Positions 36,741 through 48,407 of a stretch of DNA of 64,000 nucleotides are shown one piece after another. The position numbers were made by a program, and so were the translations under genes. The stretch is from NCBI GenBank assembly GCA_002007465.1, contig LNAC01000137.1, forward strand, positions 2,526,026 to 2,590,025. The letters run 5' to 3'. Positions within the stretch are counted from its first letter, which is position 1. Every line of letters starts with the position of its first letter. Below the pieces are notes generated by a model. It was not told the origin of the DNA, did not search any database, and saw only the letters and a list, made by a program, of their open reading frames with translations. This DNA is from Ailurus styani (taxonomy: Eukaryota > Chordata > Mammalia > Carnivora > Ailuridae).

Positions 36741-36936
36741 GTCCAGCAGGAGCCACTTTAAGCTTGCTCCTGTGTCTCTTTGCCATGGCTCCATCCTCCC
36801 TTGAGTGCTTACTTTCCGGTACCACAAGATATTGCAGGCTGACTTTGTACCTTCCTGTCCCATCCCTGATACTGGCTCTTTCTCTAAGGAACTCTGGTTC
36901 ATTTTATTAGAGAATGGTGTTTAGAAAACGAGATGG

Positions 36937-37138
36937 AGGGCGCCTGGGTGGCTCAGTGGGTTAAAACCTCTGCCTTCGGCTCAGGTCATCATCTCAGGGT
37001 CCTGGGATCAAGCCCCACACCGGGCTCTCTGCTCAGCAGGGAGCCTGCTTCCCTGCTTCCCCCTCTCTCTCTGCCTGCCTCTCTGCCTACTCGTCATCTC
37101 TCTCTCTGTGTCAAATGAATAAATAAAATCTTTAAAAA
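36937..37138 (+). repeat. Can-SINE, left arm of inverted pair
   Basis: AGAAAACGAGATGGA (36923-36937) and AGAAAACGAGACGGA (37359-37373) flank the whole composite, so this was the first insertion. Confidence 0.95.
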
Positions 37139-37323
37139 AAAATTTTATTTATTTATATGACAGAGAGAGAGATCACAAGTAGGCAGAGAGGCAGGCAGAG
37201 AGAGAGAAGGAAGCAGGCTCCCTGCTGAGCAGAGAGCCCGGTGTGGGGCTTGATCCCAGGACCCTGAGATGATGACCTGAGCCGAAGGCAGAGGTTTTAA
37301 CCCACTGAGCCACCCAGGCGCCC
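37139..37323 (-). repeat. Can-SINE inserted in the tail of its neighbour
   Basis: It sits inside the A-rich tail of the preceding sense SINE. The tail text AATAAATAAAATCTTTAAAA is repeated on its far side (37326-37345) as target duplication. Confidence 0.95.
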
Positions 37324-38045
37324 TAAATAAATAAAATCTTTAAAAACACACACAAAAAAGAAAACGAGACGGATGCTAGTGCCAGATGTGCTCATTAGTA
37401 CTGAGGTGTTACTGTTTTTATACCCTTTGAGTGGCAAAGCTAGAAAATGCATGTGTGAGTGTGTGAGTGTGTGTTAATATAACTGTATCTATCTGTTTAT
37501 ATATTAAAACCATGAATTCATACTGCTCTGTCCAATTCTGACACCTCAGAGTTCATTCTGTCCTCCTTCCTTTATTTATAATCCCTTTTATGATACCAGG
37601 AAACTTGGCTCTCTTTATCCATCATGTTACTTGTTAGCTCAATTCTAAAATACATTTGATGTAGTTTTGGAATTGCTACCCATACCATTGCTAATTTACT
37701 AACTAGGGTACAACATTTATTTATAGTTCTTTTATTCTTTAGCCATAGACTTGGAGGATGTAGTCAAAATACTGTTTTAAATTATTTAGGTTTTTTTCCA
37801 AACCTCAATCTTCAAGTGTGATTAAGGTGTTTATTTGAAATATATTTAAGTTCATTTCTTTGTATTTCATTTTGGGCCCATCCATGTCCTTGTTTGTTTG
37901 ACTATGTGAAACATTAATGTGGTTCTAAAACTTAGAAGCATGCTAAAACCATCAGAAGTGTCCTATTCCCTCCTCACCATCCTTCCCAACTCATTCATCT
38001 GAACCCTTTTTAGTAACCATTATCATTAGTTTTCATTTTATTTTT

Positions 38046-38099
38046 CGTGTGTGTGTGTGTGTGTGTGTGAGTGAGTGTGTGTGTATATGTGTATATGTA
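38046..38099. repeat. (GT)n microsatellite
   Basis: GT run grading into GTGA and GTATAT units within the L1M. Confidence 0.85.
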
Positions 38100-38692
38100 T
38101 CCCTGTGTTTGGTGGAGGGTGCAGAAACATAAATATTTATTTTCTCAGTTTCCCTTCTTATAGGAAAAGTAACATACTGTAGATACCTGTTTGCACTTGG
38201 CTGTTTTCCCTTAACAGTGTTTCCTGGAAATCACTTCATGACCGTTCATAGAGATCTTTCTCATTCTATTTTATTGCTGAATACTACTTCATTATGTGGA
38301 TTACTATAGTTTATTCAGCCACTTTCCCGATTATTGACATACTGTTTCCCAATTACAATTACGAAGAATAGTTTTGTGCATATATTTTTTGTATTCAAGT
38401 TGTATCTTCAAGGTAAATTTTCAGAAGTGGGATTATTTAGTCAAAAGGTAAATGCATATGTAGTTTTGTTAAATATTGCCAGATTTCTCTCAGTCACAAC
38501 TGTACCAGTTTGCATTCCAACCAACAACATAAGATAGTCCCTCCTTCTTTATAGCCTTGCTGACAGAACATGTTATTCTTTAATAACATATTAGCAAAAT
38601 TGTTAATCCGTGTAGTTTTATTTTGCATGTCTCATTATGAGTGAAGTTAAACATCTCATGTTTAAGGGTCATTTTAAAATTGTGTGTATGAG

Positions 38693-38889
38693 TGGTGCCT
38701 GGGTGGCTCAGTCAGTTAAGCATCAGACTCTTGATTTCACCTCAGGTGATGATCTCAGGGTCCCAAGATTGAGCCCTGTGTTTGACTCCCTACTCAGTAG
38801 GGAATCTGCTTCTCTCCTTTCTCTCCCTCTGCCCCTTCCCCTGCTCGCATTGCATGCTCTCCAAAATAAATGAATGAATCTTTAAAAAA
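38693..38889 (+). repeat. Can-SINE, nested in L1M
   Basis: Head GGTGCCTGGGTGGCTCAGTCAG and tail AATAAATGAATGAATCTTT. The L1 text resumes at about 38893. Confidence 0.9.
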
Positions 38890-38971
38890 AATTATTTGTA
38901 TAAATATGAATTGCCTGTTCATGTCTTTTGCCCATTTTTCTATTAATAGTCTGGTCTTTTGTCCATCAGTT

Positions 38972-39183
38972 GTATTTTTTTTTTTAAGATTTTATTTATT
39001 TATTTGAGAGAGAGAGAGCACGCATGTGCACGCAAGAGAGGGAACACAAGCAGGGGGAGTGTGAGAGGGAGAAGCAGGCTTCCCGCCAAGCAGGAAGCCT
39101 GACATGGGTCTTGATCCCAAGACCCTGGGATCATGACCTGAGCCTAAGGCAGAAGGCCTAATGACTGAGCCACCCAGGTACCC
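38972..39183 (-). repeat. Can-SINE, nested in L1M
   Basis: Perfect target duplication TGTCCATCAGTT at 38960-38971 and 39184-39195. Confidence 0.95.
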
Positions 39184-39316
39184 TGTCCATCAGTTTTAGA
39201 GATCTCATGTATATGGAATGTTAGCCCTTTGTCATATGTGTTGAAAAAAATTTTTTTTTCATTTTGATTTTTTGTGGTTTTACTTGCCTTGTGAAAAGTT
39301 TTTTGTGTGTGGTTGG

Positions 39317-39525
39317 GTTTTTTTGGTTTTTTTTGGTTTTGTTTGTTTGTTTAGAGAGAGAGAGGTTGTGGGGGCAGGTGAAGGGGCAGAAGGAGAGGGA
39401 GAGAGAGAATCTTAAGCAGGCTCTGGTGCCCAGCACAGAGCCATGCTGGGTTCGACCTCTGACCTTCAGATCATGATCTGAGCCGAAATTGGATGCTTAC
39501 CTGACTGAACCACCCAGGCACCCCC
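39317..39525 (-). repeat. Can-SINE, nested in L1M
   Basis: GTGTGTGGTTGG before and GTGTGTGGTCAG after. The tail is T/G-rich, (TTTTGG)n-like, instead of pure T. Confidence 0.88.
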
Positions 39526-39759
39526 TGTGTGTGGTCAGTTTTATCAGTCTTCTCTTTCATTGCTTCTGGATTTTAAGTCATAGTGAGAAAGCCTTTCTGT
39601 TGCTGAGTTCAAAGAGGCATTCACCCTATTTTCTTCTAGTACTTACTGAATTACATTTTAAATACTTAGATTTCTAATATATTTTCAGTTTATTCTTATA
39701 ATTTGTGTGAGGTGTGGAGCTAATTTTTTTTAAGTAGCTAATCAGTTGTAGGGACTTTA

Positions 39760-40150
39760 GATTGGGTGGACAGGGAAAAATATCTAAGGACACGGTATAT
39801 TAAACTGGGGCCTGAAGGGAGACCACCAACCAGAATGGGTAGAATGAGAGCCTTGGGCAAAGAAGGAGCCTGTGTGAAGGCTCTGAGGTTGGAAAGAGTT
39901 TGGTAAAGTAAAGAATCTGAAAGCCTGCCAGTGAGACTTAGGCATAGTGGAATGAATAAAGTAGGGATGTGATTTGAGGTTGGAGGGTAGCCACTATGGT
40001 TTATGTTTTAATTATTCTGGCTGCTATTTGGAGGGGGAAGAGGACCAGAATGAGAGTAGGAGTAAGAAAACCATTAGGAAAGAGGCATTAAGGTAATCCA
40101 CAGAGAGGCCACAGTGGTAGTGGAAAGAAATGGATTGGTATTAGGGTGGT
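39760..40150 (-). repeat. LINE-2 fragment, antisense
   Basis: GCCTTGGGCAAAGAAGGAGCCTG...TTATTCTGGCTGCTATTTGGAG matches the complement of L2 ORF2 3' region. Confidence 0.65.
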
Positions 40151-40570
40151 TATTTTGCTTTTTACTAGGATATTACCCCTGCTGGGGGAAGGTGCTTTGT
40201 TATGGTTGATATTTGTTGACTTAAATTGTGTGTGATTTTAGACATGCACTTGACTTCTATGGATATCGATATCTAAATATATATTTAACACTGTGTATTA
40301 AAACTCCATGTTAAAACCAAACCAAAACAAACAAGAAAAACAAAGGAACCTGGAAAACTCTCCATTACTGGTATTTTAGACATGACTGACTACCTGAATC
40401 AGAGGAAGTAAAATATAGCCTTTGAAATTTCTTTAAGCTAAATCACATTTTGTTTTTACAGTTGAATTATTTCAGGTTGATTTATTTTATGATTCTCCCA
40501 AATTATGGTTAGTATTTATCTTCTAAAAATGACTACTTTTTGTTACCATTTATTAAGATAATCATTAAAA

Positions 40571-40780
40571 GGACACCTGGGTGGGTCAGTCGGTTAAGCG
40601 GTTAAGAGTCTGCCTTCAGCTCAGGTCATGATCCCAAGGTCCTGGGATCCAGTCCAGCATTGGGCTCCTTGCTCAGAGGGGAGCCTGCTTCTTCCTCTGC
40701 CTGTTGCTCCCAATGCCTTGTGTTCTCTCCCCACCCCATCGCCCCACAAATGAATAAATAAAATCTTAAAAAAAAAGAAA
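40571..40780 (+). repeat. Can-SINE
   Basis: GGACACCTGGGTGGGTCAGTCGGTTAAGC followed by a duplicated GGTTAAG. Confidence 0.9.
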
Positions 40781-41073
40781 GATGAACATTTAAATAAAAA
40801 TAGGCTCACAGATTACACTCTGTTTTGCAGTTTGCTTTTGTTTAATTCTATACCTGGGGTCTTCCCCACCCCCCCATGTAAAGTTTCTATAGATTATTTT
40901 CTGAAACTGTTAAATAGAATCTTCATGTGTGAACTCTAATTTAGATTCATGTGTTCAACTCTAATTGAACAGATGAACTGTAAGGAGACAGTTATAAGGC
41001 AATAGAGAAAATTTGAATGTCAGATGATATTAGGGAATTACTGATTTTTTTAATGTGATAAGAGCATTGTGGG

Positions 41074-41304
41074 GTTTTGTTTTGTTTTTTGTTTGAGAGT
41101 TAGTGGAGGGGAGGAGAGAGCTTTGTGGGTTTTTGTTTGTTTTAAGAGTGCCAGGGAGGGGTAAATGGGGAAAGAGAATCTTAAGCAAGCTCTGTGCTCA
41201 GTGTGGAGCCCAATGTGGAGCTTAATCACCTAGGACCGTGAGATCATGACCTGAGCTGAAATCAAGAGTTGGATGCTCAACCAACTGAGCCACCCAGGTG
41301 CCCT
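41074..41304 (-). repeat. Can-SINE, strongly diverged
   Basis: Antisense copy with a broken T/G-rich tail but intact CAACTGAGCCACCCAGGTGCCC head. Confidence 0.85.
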
Positions 41305-41654
41305 GTTTTTTTACTTAGTTTTAGGCAATCTTTTTTTCTAATAGGTGAAAAATGGAAATCTTGATTATTAATGGGAATCAAGAAAAACATCCTTTTACAC
41401 TTTGTTTTGAAATTATTTCATCAAATTACAATTTGATATATTAATATGTGTTAGTACTTAGGAATATTGTCTTTGTAAAAATTGCTCTATAATATTAAAG
41501 CATTTTTATACTTACTAATCCCTTTCTTTACATATTACATTCTGAAAATATTTGTCCATACTGCTCCCTATATTAGAAAAACAAATTGGACTAATTTTTA
41601 AACTGTACTGTCATCTTGAGCTATCAATTTGGTGGCCAAAATTACTTTTAATAT

Positions 41655-42520
41655 AGATTTTTTTTTCATTTTTTTCATCGTGAAAAAGCATAGCATAGTA
41701 TCTATCATCTTAAACATTTTTAAGCATGCAGTTCATTAGTATTAAGTGTGTTCACATTGTCGGAAAACAGATCTCTAGAACTTTTTTATCTTGTACATTT
41801 GAAAATCAGTACCCATTAAACAACTCCCTTTCTCCCCCCATCTCCCGAGCCCCTGGTCACCACCATTCTACTTTTTGTTTCTGTGAATCTGACTTCTTTA
41901 AATCTCTCATAGAAGGAGAATCATACAGTACTTCCCTTTTGGTGACTAGCATATTTCACTTAGTATGTCTTCAAGGTTCATCGATGTTGTAGCATGTGTA
42001 TTTCCTTCCTTTCTGAGGCTGAAAAATTCCACTGTATATTCCATATTTTGTTTATCCATTCTTTAGCACTGGACATTTGGGTTGCTTCTATCTATTGGTT
42101 GCTGTGAATAGGGCTGCTATGAACATGAGTGTACAAATAGCTCTGCAAGACCCTGCTTTCTTTTTTCCTTAATTTTTTAAAATTAACATATAATGCATTA
42201 TTTGTTTCAGGGGTACAGGTCTGTGAATCATCAGGCTTACACATTTCACAGCACTCACCATAGCACAAACCCTCCCCAGTGTCCATAACCAAGCCACCCT
42301 ATCCCTAACCCCTCCCCAGCAACCCTCAGTTTGTTTCATGAGATTAAGAGTCTCTTATGGTTTGTCTCCCTCCGGATCCCATCTTGTTTCATTTTTTTCT
42401 CTCCCTACCCCCTACTAACCCCCATCCTGCCTCTCAAATTCCTCATATTGGAGAGATCATATGATAATTAAGACCCTGCTTTCAATTCTTTGGGCTACGT
42501 ACCCAAAAGTGGGATGCCTT
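41655..42520 (-). mobile_element. Old L1M 3' region, antisense
   Basis: Runs from TCATCTTAAACATTTTTAAGC through GTTGCTGTGAATAGGGCTGC to GTACCCAAAAGTGGGATGCC. A young L1 splits it at 42161-42469. Confidence 0.85.
42161..42469 (-). mobile_element. Truncated carnivore LINE-1, antisense
   Basis: Antisense 3' UTR, beginning TTAACATATAATGCATTATTTG. A perfect 14-bp target duplication AAGACCCTGCTTTC lies at 42147-42160 and 42470-42483. Confidence 0.92.
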
Positions 42521-42993
42521 CATATGTCGTAGTTCTATTTTTGTGATTCTTTTACAATTATGTTGAATAAAAGCCTTTAATTTCAAAGGTTATCAGTTTT
42601 TTTTTCTTGTTCTATAGGGCTTTGTTGTAAATTTGCATATTATCTCATGAATGTACTCTAGTGGATGTCATGATAACAGTCTTGATATCACACACCTAGA
42701 ATATATGTACCTGTTTGTTTCTGAGTTTTCAGCATTTTCCTATGAATGGAATTCATTACTGTGGATGTTATTAACAGTGTCTGCTGCTACAGAAGAGTGC
42801 CAGTTTGGTGGCCAGTGAATAATTTAGGCATCAGCTGGTGTGGTAAGATTGTATTACTTAGGAGAGAGATCTAATGTGTGTTAAGCTTTGACATTAAAAA
42901 AAACAAATGTTTCTTTTGTGAGGAAAATGCTGAATTACAAAAAATGTTAAATATATTTATCTAAAAACCAGTACACTAAATTAAAAATTATTC

Positions 42994-43420
42994 AGTTAAT
43001 GTTTTTTAATTCTAAAAGTAATGGATGCTCACTATCAGAAAAAATTCAGTAATCAAGAAGGCAGAGCAGGAGCAATTTCCCCCCTTAATGTCGAGGTTCT
43101 ATACTATAATTTTTTATAATATATTTTATACTTTAAGCAGTCCTGTATTATGTGCATTTTGTTTGTTTTCTGATAAGGCCACAGAAAACCTTCTTGTATG
43201 TCCTTGGACACTTGTTTGGTACATTTCCATGACATTTCTAAGGAGATTTGTTGGGTCAAAGGATATTTACATTTTGCTGATGGGTGCTGCCAAATTTCCT
43301 TTCTGAAACATATTACTTTAGTCTATAATCTCACCAAGAGTATTTGAAAATGCTCTTTTCTTCACATTCTTGTCATCACAAGGATATTTCTGGTTTTTCA
43401 AATTGTTAGCTTTAAATAGG
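42994..43420 (-). mobile_element. Old L1ME fragment, antisense
   Basis: TGTTGGGTCAAAGGATATTTACA...TGCTGCCAAATTTCC...ATAATCTCACCAAGAG is typical antisense L1ME text. Confidence 0.7.
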
Positions 43421-43559
43421 CAAAAACCAAAATCAAGTTTTATTTTTTTAATCACCTGCAGTATACAGAAGAGAAGAAGTCTTCTGTCATAATGTCATAC
43501 TAGTAGGTGTTCTTTTTTATGTGGGGAATGAACATGTGAAAATAAACAGGGTTCATATA

Positions 43560-43770
43560 ATAATAATAATATTTATTGAGTGCATAGTACCAGCCACTAT
43601 GCTAGAACTTTTCCTAATTACCCCTTACCCCATTACGACAACCATGACTAGTGGTAATACTACATTTTACAAAGAGGGAATTTGAGATTCAGTGTGTTAA
43701 GCAACCTACCTAGAGTGGTCCACAGCTTCATAAATTGCAGAGCTGTAATTTGAATTCAGTTCTGTCTCTC
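43560..43770 (-). repeat. MIR, antisense
   Basis: TTTATTGAGTGCATAGTACCAGC...TTTACAAAGAGGGAATTTGAG is the MIR complement. Confidence 0.7.
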
Positions 43771-43774
43771 CACT

Positions 43775-44300
43775 TTACCATACTCTTTCTCTTGGGATTT
43801 TCCCTCATCTTCCTGAAACTCCCCTCTTGAAGGACACTGGTGACTACTTTGTTGATCACCAAATTTAATGGATTTCTTTTTTTTTAAGTCCACATCTGGC
43901 TGGACCTCTGTCATTCAGCACTGTTAGTGCTTTATTTTACTGAAACTTTCTTTGTTGTTTCCTAAACATTATACCCTAAGTTTTTTCATCCACTTCTCTG
44001 ACAAACTTTCTTGTTCTTTTTCTTACCTCTTAATACGTTTCTCCTGGGTTCATTCCTGCACCCTTTACTCATTGAATATATTTCCCTCTTGGAGATCTTA
44101 ATTTGTCCCGTGACTTCAATTTGTTTAACATGGTAAGCTCTCAGATACCTTCCTATAGCCCTGACCTTCCTTTGAATACTTAATTTCTGTTTTTAGGTAT
44201 CGCCTTGGACAGTCTCTGGATATTACTAACTCATATTCTTGATTCATCTTTCTCCCAAAGATGCTGCATCTTCTCATCTTCTTTTATTACCATATCAAGA
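43775..44300 (+). repeat. LINE-2 ORF2 remnant, sense
   Basis: GGTGACTACTTTGTTGATCACC...CTGGACCTCTGTCATTCAGCACTG is the decayed sense strand of the L2 reverse transcriptase region. No reading frame survives. Confidence 0.65.
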
Positions 44301-44307
44301 TTATTAA

Positions 44308-44687
44308 GGGGTGCCTGGGTGGCTCAGTCGGTTAAGCGTCCAACTCTTGGTTTTGGCTCAGAGTTGGGCGATTTAGCCCTGTGTCAGGCTTCATGCTGGG
44401 GGTAGAGCCTGCTTAGGATACTCTCTCCCTCTGCCCCTTCCCCACATGCTTTCTCTCTCTTTTTATTTATTTATTTTACATATAATGTGTTATTTGCCCC
44501 AGGGGTACAGGTCTGTGAATCATCAGGCTTACACATTTCACAGCACTCACCATAGCACACACCCTCCCCAATGTCCATAACCCAGCCACCCTATCCCTAC
44601 CCCCCATCCTCAGTAACCCTGTTTGTTTTGTGATATTAAAGAGTCTCTTATGGTTTGCTCTCTCTCTTATATTAAAAAAAAAAAAAG
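44308..44687 (+). repeat. Can-SINE split by an L1
   Basis: Head and middle at 44308-44460; the final CTCTCTCTTATATTAAAAAA is at 44657-44687, after the L1 insertion. Confidence 0.88.
44461..44656 (-). mobile_element. Truncated carnivore LINE-1, inside a SINE
   Basis: Antisense 3' end of about 196 bp. GCTTTCTCTCTCT before and GCTCTCTCTCTT after are the target copies within the SINE's CT tract. Confidence 0.85.
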
Positions 44688-44739
44688 GAAATAGATTATT
44701 GAAGAACCATTTTCCCTGTTAGTGTGGGAAACTTTGAAT

Positions 44740-44830
44740 TTTTGGCTTGTTTTTGTTTCCCTGTTACATATCTCTTCAAGACCCTGCTTTCAGTTCTTTT
44801 GGCTATGTACCCAAAAATGGGATGCCTAAA
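44740..44830 (-). mobile_element. Small L1M fragment, antisense
   Basis: TCAAGACCCTGCTTTCAGTTC...GTACCCAAAAATGGGATGCC parallels 42465-42518. Confidence 0.6.
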
Positions 44831-45254
44831 TGATTTTTATCTCTGAAATAGTCTCTCATGTAAATTTTGCCACATTTCACACTGCCTTGTTCTGGTCTAG
44901 ACTTCTGTGCTAGATTAGAAATTCATTTTTTAACCTATAGTCTCTGCCTCTTGCAGTTTATCCTGCTTTGTTAGACATGTGTTATGGATTGATTTAAGAA
45001 ATCAACAGGACTATACACAGACATAAATACCTGAAAATTTATTTTTACTACTTTATGCTTTCTTACCCCCTAGTTTCTGATAAAGAGTGTACTTATCAGC
45101 AAATGTCACAAACTAACGACCTCTTGGAAACCTGATTGCAGTGGTGTCAAGAGTATGGCATGACTTTGGCATTGAAATAGTCCTGTACAATTGGAAAAAG
45201 CTGACAAAGTGATCAACAGGTGAAAGTCACCTGGAAACGGGATGTTTATTTTCT

Positions 45255-45446
45255 TTTTTGAAAGATTTTATTTATTTGAGAGAGAGCAAGAGAGTGCATG
45301 TGAGCATGAGTTGTGGGGGAGGGGAAGAGGCAGAGAGAGACTGCCCGCTGAGCAGGGAGCCCTAGCTGGGGCTCCATCCCAGGACCCTGGGATCATGACC
45401 TGAGCTGAAGGCAGATGCTTAAGCAACTGAGTCACCCAGGCGCCTC
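45255..45446 (-). repeat. Can-SINE, antisense
   Basis: GGGATGTTTATTTTC before and AGGATGTCATTTTC after are the imperfect target copies. Confidence 0.92.
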
Positions 45447-45850
45447 CAGGATGTCATTTTCAAACAAAATACTTCCCGAAGTGTTTAGAAGGAGTAAACT
45501 CATTGAGAGAATTTATATTTGGGTAATATGGTGTTGAAACTATGTAGTGTGAAGGAAGTATGTGTGTGAATCTTTTAAAGATTTTGTTTGCTCTAAATTG
45601 CTTCTCATTAATGTAACTACTTCTCCAGAGAGGATGTCACTGAATTAGTAACAAGCTTCTAAACACTATAACATGCAAAAACATGATATGATAGTGTTCC
45701 TTTTGGGGGGCTTACAAGAAGACCTTAGACTTTTCAGTGGTTCCTATGACTCATTAAATACAAAGTATTTTCAAAGAAGGATAGAATTAAAACAGTATAC
45801 TTATGTCTGTTGGCGCTAAATAATATCAGGTAACAAATTATGCTACTGTA
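45447..45850. other. Intron, nothing recognised
   Basis: No supported feature. Confidence 0.3.
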
Positions 45851-45854
45851 TTCA

Positions 45855-46055
45855 CAGGCCCATAATTCCAGTTCTGCCACTTAATATGTTAAATAGAACA
45901 AATTTTTAACTTTTCTGAGCCTCACTCTACTCATCTGTAACATAATGATGCTAGAACCTTTGAGCTATCTCAAAGGTTCTTGTGAAGGTTAAAACTCCAT
46001 AATGCAGGTAAAGCACTTAGTACAGTCTTGGGACATTGCATATGCTTTATATGTA
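45855..46055 (+). repeat. MIR
   Basis: CAGTTCTGCCACTTAATATG...TTCTGAGCCTCACTCTACTCATCTGTAA is the MIR sense core. CCTTTGAGCTATCTCAAAGG makes a small internal palindrome. Confidence 0.75.
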
Positions 46056-46244
46056 GAAGCTATTTAAAAAAAAAAAGTGTATGGTTTAAAAGAAAGTGAT
46101 GCAGTGACAGCAAGATGATTGGGAGTCTCCCAGTTGTTCCCGGGTGGCCTGCATGGTGTATAATGTGCTGTTGTTCCTCTTCAGAGCAGAACCTTTGAAA
46201 GCTTTCATGAAGTAATTGAATTTGTGTTAATAATGGCTAATGCA

Positions 46245-46560
46245 GCCATTTTTTGTAAACTATTTTATTAAAGTATAAGATAGTATAAAGTACACAAATT
46301 TTAAGTTCACAGCTTCATAATTGCAATGTGAACTAATCCTTGTAACCATTACCCAAGTCAAGGTTATTGACTATTTGGATGTTCTATTTTGTGAAGTTTC
46401 TTTTACCTAATTTTCTGTTTGCTTGACGGCCTTGCTCATTTGTGGTTTTTAAAGTGTATGTTCTCAATATGAAACTTTTTGGAGAAATGTCTTCTTTGTT
46501 CTGTGGCTTTCTTTTGCACTTTCTTAGAGCTGACGTAGGTGAATACGTGGACTAATTTAA
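46245..46560 (-). mobile_element. Old L1ME fragment, antisense
   Basis: TAAAGTATAAGATAGTATAAAGTACACAAATTTTAAG and CATTACCCAAGTCAAGGTTATTGA. Confidence 0.6.
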
Positions 46561-46688
46561 TACATGGTCTCATTTTAATATATAGTTGACCCTTGAACAG
46601 CATGGGTTTGAACTGCATGGGTCCACTTATATGTGGATTTTTTTTTATGAACACGGTACAGTACTGTAAATATGTTTTCTCTTCCTTA

Positions 46689-46798
46689 CCATTTTTTAAA
46701 AAAGATTTTATTTTTAAGTCACCTCTGCGTGGGGCTTGAACTTATAACCCTGAGATCAAGAGTTGCATGCTCTACTGACTGAGCCAGCCAGGCGCCCC
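46689..46798 (-). repeat. Short tRNA-type Can-SINE, nested in Tigger
   Basis: TCTTCCTTA before and TCTTCCTTG after. Ends CTGAGCCAGCCAGGCGCCCC. Confidence 0.92.
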
Positions 46799-46852
46799 AT
46801 CTTCCTTGTGATTTTCTTAACGTTTTCTTTTCTCTAGTTTATTGTGAGAATA

Positions 46853-46854
46853 CA

Positions 46855-46893
<39 letters not shown>
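46853..46893. repeat. (AT)n microsatellite
   Basis: About 20 uninterrupted TA units inside the Tigger element; likely length-variable. Confidence 0.9.
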
Positions 46894-46899
<6 letters not shown>

Positions 46900-47741
46900 T
46901 ATATACATTATTAGTATATGTAAAACACACAAAATATATATTAACTCTTTATGTTATGGTGAAGACTTCTGGTCAATAGTAGTTGTTGAGTTTTTGGGAA
47001 ATCAGAAGTTATACATGAAGTTTTGTCTGCCTGGGGGTTGGTACCTCTAACTCCTCTGCACTGTTCAAGGGTTAACTGTAGTTTCATTTTTCAAAATCCT
47101 CTAGATTAACACCATTTGTGTCCTATTTAAGAAATCTTCATATACTCTAGGGTCACTAAGGTGTTTATTTTCCTGTGTTTTCTTTTAAAAGCTTTATTGT
47201 TTTACCTTTCACATTTAGTTAGATCTGCCACCTATCTGGAATTGGTTTTTGTGTATAGTATGAGGTAGGGGTTAAGGTACATTTCATTCCACATGGATAT
47301 CCCTCAACTGAGGACCATTTATTATCCCACTGCACAGCAGTAACAACTTTGTCATAAACCAGATGTGTGTTTATATGTGTGGGGCTGTTTTTGGACTCTC
47401 TTGTTTTCTCCTTTCATTGTTTTGTCTATTCTTGCACCAGTATCACAGTGTAAGTCCTCCTGCTTGTTCGTCAGAGGATTGTTTCTAGTTCTTTGCATTG
47501 CTAGATGACTTTCAGAATGTCTCATTTATGCAAAAAATATTTTAATTTCTGAAGTGTATTTTCCCCAGGTATACTTTGGGAATTATTTTCTTTCAGCACT
47601 TTAAAGATGTTATTCTTTTATTTTGGCTTCCATTATTTCCATAGAAAATTGGCTCTTTTGATGATGATGGGTCCTTTTTTCCCTCTGTGGCTCCATTTAA
47701 GGTTTTGTCTTTGGTGTAAGCAGTTGACTCTGAGGTGTCTG

Positions 47742-47771
47742 GGTGTGTGTGTGTGTGTGTGGTGTGTATGT
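47742..47771. repeat. (GT)n tract
   Basis: Short interrupted GT run. Confidence 0.7.
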
Positions 47772-47835
47772 GTTAAAATCAGGAATTTGTTAATTTAAAA
47801 GTAAATTTCAGTTTTCTGGTGAAATTTTCTTGAAC

Positions 47836-48030
47836 TTTTTTTTTTTAAAAGACTTTATTTATTTGACAAAGAGAGACAGGGAGAGAGTGGACACAAGCAG
47901 GGGGAGTGGGAGAGGGAGAAGCAGGCTTCCCGCTGAGCAGGGAGCCTGATCTGGGGCTTGATTCTAGGAGCCTGGGATCATGACCTGAGCTGAAGGCAGA
48001 TGCTTAACGACTGAGCCACCCAGGGGCCCC
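47836..48030 (-). repeat. Can-SINE, antisense
   Basis: Near-consensus, ending ACTGAGCCACCCAGGGGCCCC. TCTTGAAC and TCTTGATC flank. Confidence 0.92.
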
Positions 48031-48226
48031 AATCTTGATCATTTTTATTGTTGTTTTAAAGTCCCTGTTATAATTTCACTGGCTGGATCACTGTGAGGCT
48101 GTTACTATTGATTTCTTTCTTTTTTTCTTTCTACATTTGATTGTTATTTCCTGTTAGGCTGGTAACTTTTTTGTTTGCTTGCTTGCTTGTTTCTTTAGTA
48201 TTCAGTCTTAGGTATGAAAAATTCTT

Positions 48227-48407
48227 CAGCTCTGCTGTTCAGTATGGTAGGCCTAATCACTCATGGCTATTAGGTTTAAATTTAAATTAATTAAGATTAA
48301 ATAAATTTAAAAATTCATTTCCTCAGTCACATTAGCTACATTTCAAGTGCTCAGTAGCTACATATGACCAGTCCTGTCATTGCAGAAAGTTCTGTTGGAT
48401 AGTGCTG
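48227..48407 (+). mobile_element. hAT-type DNA transposon remnant
   Basis: CAGCTCTGCTGTTCAGTATGG at the left and the complement of AAGTTCTGTTGGATAGTGCTG at the right form terminal inverted repeats. The AAATTTAAATTAATTAAGATT core fits a known mammalian hAT family. Confidence 0.75.

Larger units (their letters stand above)
37860..39745 (-). mobile_element. Old L1M, antisense, split by three SINEs
   Basis: Long colinear antisense L1: GTGTTTCCTGGAAATCACTTC, TACCAGTTTGCATTCCAACCAAC, TTCATGTCTTTTGCCC and TGGAATGTTAGCCCTTTGTC appear in order. The SINEs at 38693, 38972 and 39317 inserted later. Confidence 0.85.
46583..47080 (+). mobile_element. Tigger-type DNA transposon with nested SINE
   Basis: Termini are TAGTTGACCCTTGAACAGCATGGG and CACTGTTCAAGGGTTAACTGTA, inverted repeats bounded by TA. 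Inside are a short SINE and an AT microsatellite. Confidence 0.85.
47090..48200 (-). mobile_element. Old L1M pieces, antisense
   Basis: TCTGCCACCTATCTGGAATTGG...TTGCACCAGTATCACAGTG and later CAGCACTTTAAAGATGTTATTC are antisense L1M phrases, probably from two copies. A SINE and a GT tract interrupt. Confidence 0.65.
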
